Shown here one piece after another: positions 55,701-64,000 of a stretch of 64,000 nucleotides of DNA. Origin of the DNA: Allolobophora icterica (taxonomy: Eukaryota; Annelida; Clitellata; Crassiclitellata; Lumbricidae); NCBI GenBank assembly GCA_963556255.1, contig OY744605.1, positions 41,842,335-41,906,334 of the forward strand, read 5' to 3'. Position 1 is the first letter of the stretch. The number at the start of each line of letters is the position of its first letter. The notes beneath the pieces are model-generated. The model did no database searches. It was not told the origin of the DNA and was given only the letters and a program-made list of their open reading frames with translations. Made by a program: the position numbers and the translations under genes.

Positions 55701-58700
55701 TCCAGTCCTCTTCCTTACCATCTGATGTTCCCAACTGACAGTGCATGGTTAGTGTACTCGTTATAGCCGAGTTGACTGCAAGTGAAGCCAAAATCTCACA
55801 CAAATTCCTGCCCTGGAGGGGATTTGAGTCCCTAACCCTGTGATTGACAGTAGGGACCTGCGAAGCTTCGATATTCGATTCGAAAACGAATCGGGCGGCG
55901 GTATTCGATTCGATTCGAAAATGATGTCATGATTCGAAAAAATTTCGAATCGTTTTTGGGAAAAATGATTAGACTTGACGCACTTTGTTGACAACTAATT
56001 GTTGTAGTTGTTTACTACTCATGGAATGGTTGTTGAATTTCTGCGTGCAACGCGGCACCCGACGACAGCAAACCCTCTGGCACGAAAATGGTGCTCATAA
56101 TTAGAATATTGTTTATATACTCCGCTTAGATCAGAGGTGGGTAATATACGGCCTGCGGGCCAGATCCAGCCTCTGCGACCTTTGGACCGGCCCTTGACAT
56201 GTCTTTTTTATTAGCATTGTACCATAAAAGTTATTCTGTAATATTTATTTTGAGTAAAATTAATATTGTCTCTGGGGCAAATTAATCTGCAAAAACTAGC
56301 CTGCGATCGGCATACGGTCCCAGAGCTGCCCTTAAAATCTTAGGGCGGCTCTCTGTTAAAAAGAAGTTGTCCATGCCTGGCTTAAAAGTATGTACACCAA
56401 AGTGCGGTTATGCAATTGGTACAATAAAGAATATGCTTGCTTACTTACTTACTTAACTCATAAATTATTTGTGCTATTGTTAGTTCTGTTAGGCCCCCTA
56501 CCTAGCTTAATGTTTAGTTTAGTTGAATTTTACTGCAGCAAAGTTATTAATATATTGATACTGACAGTGGTACGGTTGTGCAATCAAGTGCACACCACAT
56601 GAATATCAAACATGGTACTCGCTGATTCGATTCGAGATTCGATTCGAATTCGAATCTTTACCCCCGATTCGATTCGAGATTCAATTCGAAGAAAAATTTA
56701 TGATTCGCAGGTCCCTAATTGACAGTCCACTATGTTAATGACTAGACTATTGTGCATCCTAATTCATAATATAAACAAACAGAAATGTCATGAAGTCCTT
56801 CATGAAGTGAACAATTTTTGCTACGCTCCTTCCATCTAATGAATATTCAAAACCAAAGACGTCACTGTTTAAAAATGGCAACATTCTGATAGACGTTCGC
56901 TTCACACTTAATTCAACCTAAATTTCAATATACCTTAAACGGCTGCTCTTGTAAACTAACAGCCTAAAATGGGCTTAAACTAATTTAGTTGGCGAAAAGG
57001 GGCTTAAACTCAGTTACTTAGGTTGCAAAAACGGGTTTGAACTAATTTACTTAGGTGGTGAACAGGCAGACACGAACGAGTTTAATGGGTTTAAACGGGC
57101 AAATTTCACATATTTTTGACTATGAAGGTCATAGTATATTTCAAGCATGCTGGAAAATACATTTTCAAATTCTTTTTAAACCGTCTTAGGATGGGCAAAC
57201 ATCTAGCCTAATATAATCTAATAACTTCTGCAGCACTGACATATATCAATGGTCGCTTCAATGAAGTGAAATCATAGTTCAGAAACGTTATCGAGTTTTT
57301 GAGGATGTATTTTGACCCAAACCTGGTACGCGTGCAAAAGCTTTTCTTAAACGAATAAATAGCCTTGAATTCACTTCTCAGTGAATTTATCTGGTGAGAA
57401 TCATTCACTATTGCTGCCATTTGAAAGGGTGACAACAATCAATGCATCCAAGTGCAGACTATGCACTTGCCACAGACAGCAATTACCAAAGAGCTAACTT
57501 GGCCAAACGTAAATGATAATTACACAAGCATAACCTAATAAAATAAATATATACTACAATTACATAACTTGCTAAAAAATTAAATAAAAAATATTTCTTA
57601 TAATAATTACCTCCACATTTTCAACCAAAAATAATACAGAAGAGTAATATAATCTATAGTTTATAACGAAATCACTAAACACTAGCATATATGTAAAACA
57701 GACAAAGAACAAGAAACAACATTAAACTAGACAGATGCACAGATAGGTCTTTACAAATGTAATTACTATGCAAATGGATATGGCTTGATGTAATCATGCA
57801 TAAACACATGCGCGTGTGGGTGTGTTTGTGCAAATTCTCGAAACAGATGTCGGATGAGATGGACTGTCAGTATCAACGAAGCGATCAATTCTTTTACACT
57901 CAAGTTTGAACCGATAGGAAACAATATTATCCCAACGGCCACGTCATGCTTTCCTCGTCATTTCATATGCATCGTTTTCCTCTTCACAAATGACACCTCT
58001 GCTGTTGCTCCATCAGAATAGGTCTTTTCTCCAGGCAGATAGAGACAGACAGACAGAGAAAGAGTCAGAGTAATAACAATAGACAGACACGCAAAGCCAC
58101 AGATAGACAAAATGGGTAGACAGGCATAAAGACAGAGGCAACGAAAAACAGGCAAAGAAGAGACAAAAAACACTATCAATCAATCAATCAATCAATCCGT
58201 TTATTAAAACACAACAACTTGCAAAACATAAATTACAGGCAGGTATTTTTAACAGGTGAAGTGTCATAATTGGAGACCCCAAAGGGACAAGTCCCGCTAT
58301 CTGGGGCACCCAGGAGATGATCACTAGCTGGACGGACGATTAACATTCAAAGTGCTTAATTTATTTATTCTTAACTAACGCCTAAACCAAATTCAATAAT
58401 AGCAAAATAATGCATAACTTAAGTAACAGTTAAGTACATATTCAAGTAGCATGTTTTTATGACCTTTTATGATACTAAGAAGCAAAAAGTGTAAAATAGA
58501 AATTTTCATGTACATTCAGGGTTAGATTCATTTAATTTAATGTATCCATAAAATATAAATCACCTTCTAAGAACCAAATAAAACAATGACTAATATTAAT
58601 TAATTAATTATTATTTTTATTTAAAACCTTTATTATGCATTCAAGATGAGTAAATCTGAATCCAAGGCACACACGTACGTTCGATAAGGGACAAGATGGA

Positions 58701-61700
58701 GTCAAGCAAAGGCCAGAGTAAAATAATTAGTTTTGACTAGGAATTTAAATGACAATAGCAAGATGGCAAGTTAGGCCTTTTGTGGTATACGATTCCAAGT
58801 ACGAGCAGTTGGAAGGTATGTCACTCTATAATTGTCACGAACCTAAGTTCTAGCAACATGTCAGAAGATCACAGCAGTCTAGGAGGGCAACATGGTGTTA
58901 GCAATGTATTAAGATATCAAAGATATTAAGATAACGACTAATCTAATATATCTTAAAAAGTACAAAAAGTAGATCCGTGGGAAGTCATAGTAAGCAAGCT
59001 ATTAATGGCGACACTACGAGTTTTGAATTAATTTAATTAATCAGTAATAGCTACAATACCAGATGGGGCAAAGCACCGAAATGAACTAACAGCATAAGGC
59101 ACAGTCTTGAGGTGGAAGATCAATTAGCTGAAGTACATACAAGGTAACAGCAGCCCTAATTAACCTACCATAAACTCTACTTCTGTGCACTATTCATTGC
59201 AAGTCGGAGTTATTGTAATTTGAGGGCACTACACAATTCCAACCTAGTCTTAAATAATATCATCCACTATAGCGAAATGCAATTTTAAACAATGTAATCT
59301 AATATGATTCCATTTGGTCCTAACTATTAAGCTCAAATTTAATCTCTGACATCTTTGCCTCAAAAACATTATCAAACAATCCAGAATGCTCTGGCCCAGG
59401 CAGTCACAAAACGTCCAAAAATCAATACACATCCTTAGTTCTCAAGAGTCTTAATTGCAAATAACTGATTACAACACAGTGAATAAGAAAACAGATTTTG
59501 GAATATGGATTCTTCACTCGATGGGCAGCCAGTGCAGTATATGCAATACTGGTATAATATGCATATATGTAGTCATCTATACTTCCTTAAGGCTGTTTTA
59601 CTTCCGTAAGAGCTATTTTGCTGATTTTAGTCATTGCCAAATGATAAGTATGTCTTTTTTCTGCGTTTGTCAGTGAGATAAAGTTTATATAACTTCCACT
59701 GTAGTTAACTAGAATTTAGATATTTGAAAAGTTATTTTGAAATATCAACGCAGAAGCAAGTAAAAGGTTGTTTTTAAATATTTTGATCACAAGCTGGGTG
59801 TCTAATGATGAGACCAATATCCTCTACATCACTAACATTTTTATGGTGTAATTGACCCAAGCCTGATTGGCAGTCCAAGACTAGGCTCAAACTGCAGGCA
59901 CGCAGGCCCGGTTCGTACGTTAGGCAAACTAGGCAGCCGCCTACGGCCGCCGATTTTTAGGGGCCGCCAATTTTCCATTTTTCCGAAATAAACATAAAAA
60001 AATAATTTCTGGAAATTCATAAATGAAACAACGTTGGATTATTTTTTAAATTATTATTCGCTAGATGGAAGTATTATAGTGTTGGTGTAATAAATTATGT
60101 TCTATTAAGGTAGGGTTCACCGTTAAGTTTTAATCATAAGTTTTTGCCTAGGGCCGCCAAATGTCTTAAGCCGGGCCTGCAGGCACGCTCAGTATGGTTG
60201 CAGATACGATCAGTATAGTTAACGAGTACGTCACTCAAGTGAACAGCCAAACAAATAAGTAGACCTGCTGGCTGTTCACAGAAGAAGAAATTCAGTGTTA
60301 GAAGGATTCAGAAGAAGCTTTCACTAGCCATCTAAGACCGACTGTCACCATAAACAGACCAAGCAAGTGGAGAGCAGGGTTAGACAAGGAACTATAAAAT
60401 GAAAGGAAGAGCTGGGTATCATCAGTAAACAAGTGGAAGTTGAATATTCTGACTACAGTGGTAGGTAATGCAAAGAAGAGCAGGCCCAGTTTAGAACACT
60501 GCAATACACCATAATTGAAGACAGTGACCAGAGAAATGTTGTTGATCTATATGAATTGTTCAATGTACAAGGATCTAGGTAAGATGAGACCCAACTGAGA
60601 GCAAATCCAGATAGACTGAACCAGTATTCTAGGCAGTGAAGGAGGAGCATATTATGATCAATCAAATCAAAAGCAGCAGATTGTCAAGGATATTGAGAGC
60701 GGTTCCTTTTCCTTTTAACAGTGGAGCTAATTGTGAATGTTAAGTAGGTAGTGCAGTTTCAGAGGAATGGCATTTGTGGTAGGTGGATTGGAAAGGCAAG
60801 TACAGGTTGTTGGACAAGAGATGGACAGCTCAGGCGGTTAATAACTACTTTCTCCAGGAGTCTTGAAACAAAAATTGGTAAATAGTTTGATAGATCAGGA
60901 AAGAGACGTGGCTTTCTAAGAAGACAGTAATCCTAAACCTTCTTACATTCATTATTATGGTCTTTCAAAATAATTGTAAAATTCCACTTGTAGCATGCTA
61001 CAGTGCAAGTGCCTTCACATCACAAAGCCTATGTCCTTGATCTTTCTAGCCACACTAAGACTTACATAAATCATACACTACTGTACTTCAGCATGGTCCT
61101 CTGAACCCGCAGCCCATTAACGTTGCCTCCCAACGACCAAGCATAAACCATGCATAAATGGGTCTGCACTGAATGAACTCCTTATTACCTAACTTTGCCT
61201 CACATCACTATATATAGGTTTTATTACAGAAATACAGCATTCACACACATGAAACTGCTTCAAAGTGCATCAGAAATTTCACCAGACCCTGCATACTACA
61301 ATTCACCCTACCATAATCTATATCCCAGTCTAAACTGTCTTAACTACTGCAACACCCTTTTTAAAGACTAACTTGGCAAATAATTTAACATGTGAAGAAC
61401 CCCATAGTCATTACAGTAATTTCCCATGGAGCAGTAAATCATCCTCAAATTGAGCTAATTTGTTGCAAGGTTTTAAATTTATTCCAAATACGAGGGTCCT
61501 TGGTGGGCAATTCTTTCCATTGCTAGCCCAAGACTGTGGAACCTTCTTCACGAATTAGTTCACTCTGCAGAATCCATGTTTCATAAAGATTTATCACTCG
61601 TGTTTATTCATTCGTATATTTATATAGCGCCACTTCAAGGGAACTGCTCAGAGGCGCTCCCGACTCCAGCACGGCGAAAAAGAGCAGTTTTCAGGTGATC

Positions 61701-62055
61701 ATAGAAGGTACCAGAGGAAGACCTAGGATGTAGGCGCAGCTCAGGGGGAAGGCCATTCCATATGGTCGGGCCAACCACCGAGAAGGCGCGGGTCTGCATG
61801 ATAGCAGTACGGGCAAACGGGACGGATAGCATTCCCCTCCCCACCGAACGGAGGACTCGAGCAGTCCGAGAAGCAGACACAGGCCGGAAGAGTACATTTA
61901 CATTTACATTTATAGGCTGTTTCCATGGACTGTCCTTTCAGTTTAAACCACACTAGATTACCATAAGAGAACTGCATACCTGCAATTGTTTTCTTTTGTA
62001 CATGTTGCAATGTTTCTCCATTTGTACTTCTTGGAAGTGCTTTTCCATTCAAGTT
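41054..62055 (-). CDS. Gene C: unrecognised seven-exon gene (5' part not located)
   Basis: Seven minus-strand exons join in phase at good splice sites: 62055-61980, 55543-55181, 51580-51483, 46321-46235, 45466-45266, 43299-42987 and 41259-41054 (stop TAA). Junction codons agree throughout; for example G|TT gives Val after exon 1, G|GC gives Gly after exon 2, and T|CA gives Ser before the last exon. About 447 codons are recovered. The N-terminal half is acidic and Ser-rich, then comes GKEADYFLYPKLDMDKRTTK. A compact, probably folded part spans exons 3-5, with AALRQDSSKRLCARVDDN, YRAYIREYMKGRD and LRKITERRRKVQIMF. An acidic linker and a basic patch (RFSRKRREL) follow, then a C-terminus with LTLGALMEYATEYSAPG. 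No signal peptide or membrane helix is visible, so it is probably cytosolic or nuclear. I do not recognise the family. Introns are loaded with transposons, none inside an exon. Confidence 0.8.
41450..41637. mobile_element. hAT-like MITE, CAGGGCTGTAGT ends
   Basis: A 188-bp element starting CAGGGCTGTAGTGG and ending CGACTACAGCCCTG, with a perfect 8-bp duplication TTAATAAC (41442-41449 and 41638-41645). The interior repeats GAGGTGAGTAYAYGCT. It lies in the last intron of gene C. Confidence 0.92.
42185..42895 (-). pseudogene. CR1/L2-like LINE relic (reverse transcriptase C-terminus)
   Basis: The minus strand reads through stops as LDYCNSI (near 42880), then RLIQNSLARAVTRTPKHHH, then LHWMKIPERIRFKVLSLTYN and a proline-rich tail with LWNEFPSKFH. 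LDYCNS...LHWLPV...RIxFK order is typical of the C-terminal region of CR1/L2/Jockey-like reverse transcriptases. It is defective and located in the last intron of gene C. Confidence 0.8.
43300..45265. other. Gene C intron, no repeat identified
   Basis: Unique-looking intronic DNA. An open frame at 43753-44106 (117 codons, plus strand) has no domain, no splice context and a composition unlike the neighbouring exons. Nothing else is supported. Confidence 0.35.
49668..49742. repeat. (TA)n(TC)n compound microsatellite
   Basis: About 14 TA followed by about 23 TC dinucleotides. Confidence 0.95.
49990..50245 (+). pseudogene. LINE 3' end relic (reverse transcriptase C-terminus and tail)
   Basis: The plus strand reads YVGPTTWNNLPSDLCVLL, then YKLQIVLYQRCWAGSTSE and a stop, followed by GGGGCGCTATATAAGTCC. 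It matches the WN-type C-terminus and tail of the copies at 36955 and 61610. Confidence 0.7.
52815..52990 (-). repeat. LINE 3' tail relic with (GAAT)n
   Basis: On the minus strand TAGCCGTGGCTAGGCTGGGAGCACGCCTGAGTAGG (read in pieces) leads to GGGTGCTATATAAATTCTC and GAATGAATGAATAATGAATG. This is the same tail family as at 50.2 and 61.6 kb. Confidence 0.65.
54178..54411 (-). repeat. tRNA-derived SINE with LINE-like 3' tail
   Basis: The minus strand begins GGGGCGTGGTGGCTCAGTGG (A box TGGCTCAGTGG), followed by the B box GGTTCGAATCC. The body includes CCTTGGGCAAGTCCTTCACT, and the 3' part TCGGGAGCGCCTCTGAGTAG runs to GAGGCGCTATAGAAATATCC and an AATAAATAA end. The 3' third is the LINE tail seen at 61.6 kb, the usual arrangement by which a SINE borrows a LINE's reverse transcriptase (family knowledge). 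It is the best-preserved SINE in the window. Confidence 0.85.
54724..54905. repeat. Roughly 24-bp minisatellite GGTTACCCATAGTAATAA
   Basis: About seven units of GGTTACCCATAGTAATAAAAATA with indels, in a gene C intron. Confidence 0.85.
55851..56717. mobile_element. hAT-like element, TAGGGACCTGCGAA ends
   Basis: An 867-bp element (about 610 bp without its nested insert) with inverted ends TAGGGACCTGCGAA / TTCGCAGGTCCCTA and a perfect 8-bp duplication ATTGACAG (55843-55850 and 56718-56725). Subterminal regions repeat ATTCGATTCGA in both orientations. A truncated relative lies at 7516-7593. Confidence 0.93.
56132..56379. mobile_element. hAT-like MITE nested in the 55851-56717 element, CAGAGGTGGG end
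   Basis: A 248-bp element starting CAGAGGTGGGTAATATACGG and ending AAGTTGTCCATGCCTG. The flanking 8-mers GCTTAGAT and GCTTAAAA match at 6 of 8. The left block GGCCTGCGGGCC is typical of widespread CAGGGGTGGGCAA-type hAT MITEs (family knowledge). Confidence 0.7.
56930..57095. repeat. Roughly 45-bp degenerate tandem repeat with GGGCTTAAACT
   Basis: Three to four units of AAAATGGGCTTAAACTAATT and TTAGTTGGCGAAAAGG, diverged from one another. Confidence 0.6.
57100..59890. other. Gene C intron, mostly featureless
   Basis: AT-rich intron sequence. Apart from the LINE 3' end at 58165-58320, I see no supported gene or element. Confidence 0.35.
58165..58320 (-). repeat. LINE 3'-end relic with (ATTG)n tail
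   Basis: On the minus strand GATAGCGGGACTTGTCCCTT and TGGGGTCTCCAATTATG lead to TTTTAATAAACGG and a (ATTG)n tail. It is homologous in layout to 23117-23395. Confidence 0.65.
59903..60179. mobile_element. hAT-like MITE, CAGGCCCGG ends
   Basis: A 277-bp element starting CAGGCCCGGTTCGTACG and ending CTTAAGCCGGGCCTG, with a perfect 8-bp duplication CAGGCACG (59895-59902 and 60180-60187). Both subterminal regions carry GCCTA(C/G)GGCCGCC. Confidence 0.93.
60240..60930 (-). pseudogene. CR1-like LINE reverse transcriptase relic
   Basis: The minus strand reads in several frames: AAFDLIDHNMLLLHCLEYWF (the DxxAAFDTxDH palm motif region), then FALSWVSSYL, and near 60430 DDTQLFLSFYSSLSNPAL (the YADDTQLF active-site motif; the YA is degraded). 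Multiple stops and frameshifts make it inactive. It lies in the first located intron of gene C. Confidence 0.82.
61250..61590 (+). pseudogene. LINE reverse transcriptase C-terminal relic
   Basis: The plus strand reads LNYCNTLFKD near 61330. After several stops it continues AILSIASPRLWNLLHELV and HSAESMFHKDLS near 61500-61590. It abuts the inverted LINE end at 61610. Confidence 0.6.
61605..61895 (-). pseudogene. LINE 3' end (reverse transcriptase C-terminus and tail)
   Basis: The minus strand encodes AFSVVGPTIWNGLPPELRLH and TFYDHLKTALFRRAGVG with an in-frame stop, followed by GAGGCGCTATATAAATATACG and GAATGAATAAAC. It is the least decayed copy of this tail family in the window. It lies only about 85 bp from the first located exon of gene C. 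Confidence 0.85.
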
Positions 62056-62059
62056 CTGC

Positions 62060-63170
62060 ACACAGAAAAGGAATAAGACATCACAAACTGAGGTCATCTG
62101 ATAACTCAGTTACCTTCTAACATATGGTACCTATAGAAAAACGTGTACATTTACATTTGCCCTTACTTCACTCAACGTTACATGCTTACAGTCATCATAT
62201 CCCTCTGTTAATCATCTGTTGTTGCTTCGAGTTCATATATATTTACCATTACTCACTGACAGGGAAGAGCGAATAAAAACAGAGAAGAAGGTATAAAGAA
62301 AGAAACAGAGGGAAAATGGAAAGAAAGACTTCTACAGCATCACTGTTAATTATAATGCGAAAGGCATCACTAGTCACTACAGCCTGTGAGAAAGAAATCA
62401 CAACATATAAAGCAAAGGAAAGAAAGAAAACTTAAATTCATTCAGCTGGCTTGGTTTCCCTCAGTGTCTGTTTCTCTTGTATTATGCACAATCCAGCTCT
62501 GTATCTGTTTTACTCCACTCTTCCTAATACTCCGGCTTAACCACACTGAGTCCTTGCAATCTCATCCGCATATGCCTTTCCTAAATTCCAATTTCCCACA
62601 AAGTAATCCAGTCTGAAATCTATTAGATATAACAGATATCACATCAGTGGACACACACTCTTCACCAAGAAGCCACTCTGAAGAAGGACTCTGCAAAAAT
62701 CACTTCATCTTCCTCGACACATAATGCCCCAACGCCACAGACCTCGACCGGAGTCTGACCCAAGATGTAAGATTAAACTGCAATCTCCGATGGCCACAGT
62801 GGCGGCTTGCCATAAGCCGTAAGTCTGCATATATCTGACAGAATTTAACATCTGTAAAGGCAGGCCAATAATGGCCTAGATGGGTCTGGGTCTATATTTC
62901 AGGGGATCTGTAGAATTACCATAAGATAACTTTATTAAATAATGTATATACATATTGATTTCTTAAACAAAAACAATTGACCCAAGAACAGACACAAATT
63001 TATAAGAAATATACTTAAACTTAGAATGATTATACAAAAATATACAAGCCAATCTCTTCACGAGGACAAGTACTCACTTCACAAGAGAGGAGGACATCCC
63101 TTCATGCTACCTAGTGTTAAATCTAAACTGTTTAAAGTATTTCTGTTAATTGATGTGTATCTTTAGTTAT
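62060..63170. other. Upstream of the first located gene C exon
   Basis: No exon could be supported. A gene C exon or promoter may lie here or beyond the window. Confidence 0.25.
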
Positions 63171-63178
63171 ATTTAGCT

Positions 63179-63332
63179 CAGGGATCCCATCCTAAACAAA
63201 AAAGAACCGGAACGCTGCGTCAGACGCCATGTTAATCTAGAAATGTTCCTGTGAATTCTGTGTCAAAAATACCGGTCGTCAAAAAAGAACCGGAACGCCG
63301 CACCGGTGCGTTCCGGTCCCAACCGATCCCTG
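63179..63332. mobile_element. hAT-like MITE, CAGGGATC ends
   Basis: A 154-bp element starting CAGGGATCCCATCC and ending GGTCCCAACCGATCCCTG, with a perfect 8-bp duplication ATTTAGCT (63171-63178 and 63333-63340). It contains two copies of AAAGAACCGGAACGC. Confidence 0.92.
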
Positions 63333-63559
63333 ATTTAGCTGTATATTTAGTTATATTTATAATCTGCTCCTGTATAATTTATTTCAAATATATATATATA
63401 TATATATATATGTAATCGTGGTATACAATGTAATGCATGTGTGCTTGTCAGGTGCAAATAAAGGCTACTTAATTATATATACTTATTTAAAATATATAGC
63501 ATAACATAATAATAAAGACTATGATATACATGGATAAACAAATACTGCATAATACTGGC

Positions 63560-63815
63560 CGCCTTGATCTCTGTCCCTCCTATTAGGACCACTCTGGTCC
63601 AACGTCCAGCTTTTGCTGTGACAGGTCCCTCTGACTGGAATGGTCTTCCCCCTCCACTAAGAACAAATCTCATGGCAGGAATCTCCTCGGCATCTTCTCA
63701 CTTATTCAAAACGTTTCTGTTTCCACAGGCTCCTGCACTGAGGGCACCTCTGAATAGTTTATACTGCGAAAGGCGCCTTATAAATTATTAGATACGATAA
63801 GATACGATAATACGT
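63560..63815 (+). pseudogene. LINE 3' end (reverse transcriptase C-terminus)
   Basis: The plus strand reads VQRPAFAVTGPSDWNGLPPP, then HLFKTFLFPQAPALRAPLNS, followed by GAAAGGCGCCTTATAAATTATT and an ATACGATA-repeat tail. Same C-terminal pattern as the other copies. Confidence 0.75.
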
Positions 63816-63949
63816 ATGCATGCACGTGCCAATATATGTGCAACTATAGACCCTAATTGTATGCATAACTGCATGTAGTAGACCATCGTCTTTCTAGATT
63901 TATATAGTGCATCTAAGATGCTTGTTCTTCATATTTAACTCACTGATGG

Positions 63950-63952
<3 letters not shown>

Positions 63953-64000
<48 letters not shown>
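63953..64000. repeat. (TC)n microsatellite running off the window
   Basis: A pure TC repeat of at least 24 units, cut by the window end. Confidence 0.95.

Larger units (their letters stand above)
55790..56762 (-). repeat. tRNA-derived SINE head split by a hAT-like element
   Basis: With the element at 55851-56717 and one target copy removed, the minus strand reads GGATGCACAATAGTCTAGTC, then ATTAACATAGTGGACTGTC, then ACAGGGTTAGGGACTCAAATCCCC: A-box-like and B-box-like sequences in tRNA spacing. The insertion fell between the two boxes. Divergence makes the SINE family uncertain. Confidence 0.55.

Overview
The window is nuclear DNA from an AT-rich animal genome, most likely an aquatic or marine invertebrate. 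A mollusc or other lophotrochozoan is my best guess, but nothing in the sequence settles the clade. The signs are small exons with GT-AG splice sites separated by large introns, a metazoan LPCAT gene, CR1/L2-like and other LINE relics, tRNA-headed SINEs, and very many short non-autonomous DNA transposons. There is no bacterial or viral gene organisation, and most long open frames are shadows of repeats.

Three genes can be rebuilt from exon phase. (A) The 3' end of a plus-strand gene (exons 420-605, 1324-1354, 2022-2060) encodes a Ser/Thr/Lys-rich tail that I do not recognise. (B) A minus-strand LPCAT1/2-type lysophosphatidylcholine acyltransferase with EF-hands has eleven phase-consistent exons from 17818 down to a stop at 7306. 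It carries the HX4D and EGTC motifs, three EF-hand loops and a C-terminal KKXX ER signal. Its N-terminal membrane exon was not found. Genes A and B converge tail to tail. (C) A minus-strand gene of seven phase-consistent exons runs from 62055 down to a stop at 41054, about 447 codons. I cannot assign it to a family.

The intervening DNA is dominated by mobile elements. I found 17 elements with hAT-like architecture, defined by matching terminal inverted repeats and an 8-bp target duplication (12 identical, 5 with one or two mismatches). Two are nested inside other hAT-like elements, one sits in a minisatellite, and one sits between the A and B boxes of a tRNA-derived SINE. Three copies of one family (18544-19524, 22200-23108, 37906-38794) carry arrays of a CAAGAC/GTCTTG hexamer and relics of a hAT transposase C-terminus. 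Other elements include one bounded by TTA duplications with GGGGCCGTCC ends, a pair bounded by TTAA, LINE reverse-transcriptase relics on both strands, and SINEs sharing a GCGCTATATAAAT-type tail with LINE 3' ends.

The most unusual structure is at about 28.7-34.55 kb: a satellite of 28 copies of a roughly 71-72 bp palindrome (arms about 23 bp, loop about 26 bp) set in GT-rich DNA. Variant patterns recur at about 1.0 kb, so five-monomer blocks were tandemly duplicated. Further minisatellites lie at 3.77-4.15, 8.09-8.49, 25.34-25.75, 26.77-27.27, 37.15-37.40 and 54.72-54.91 kb.
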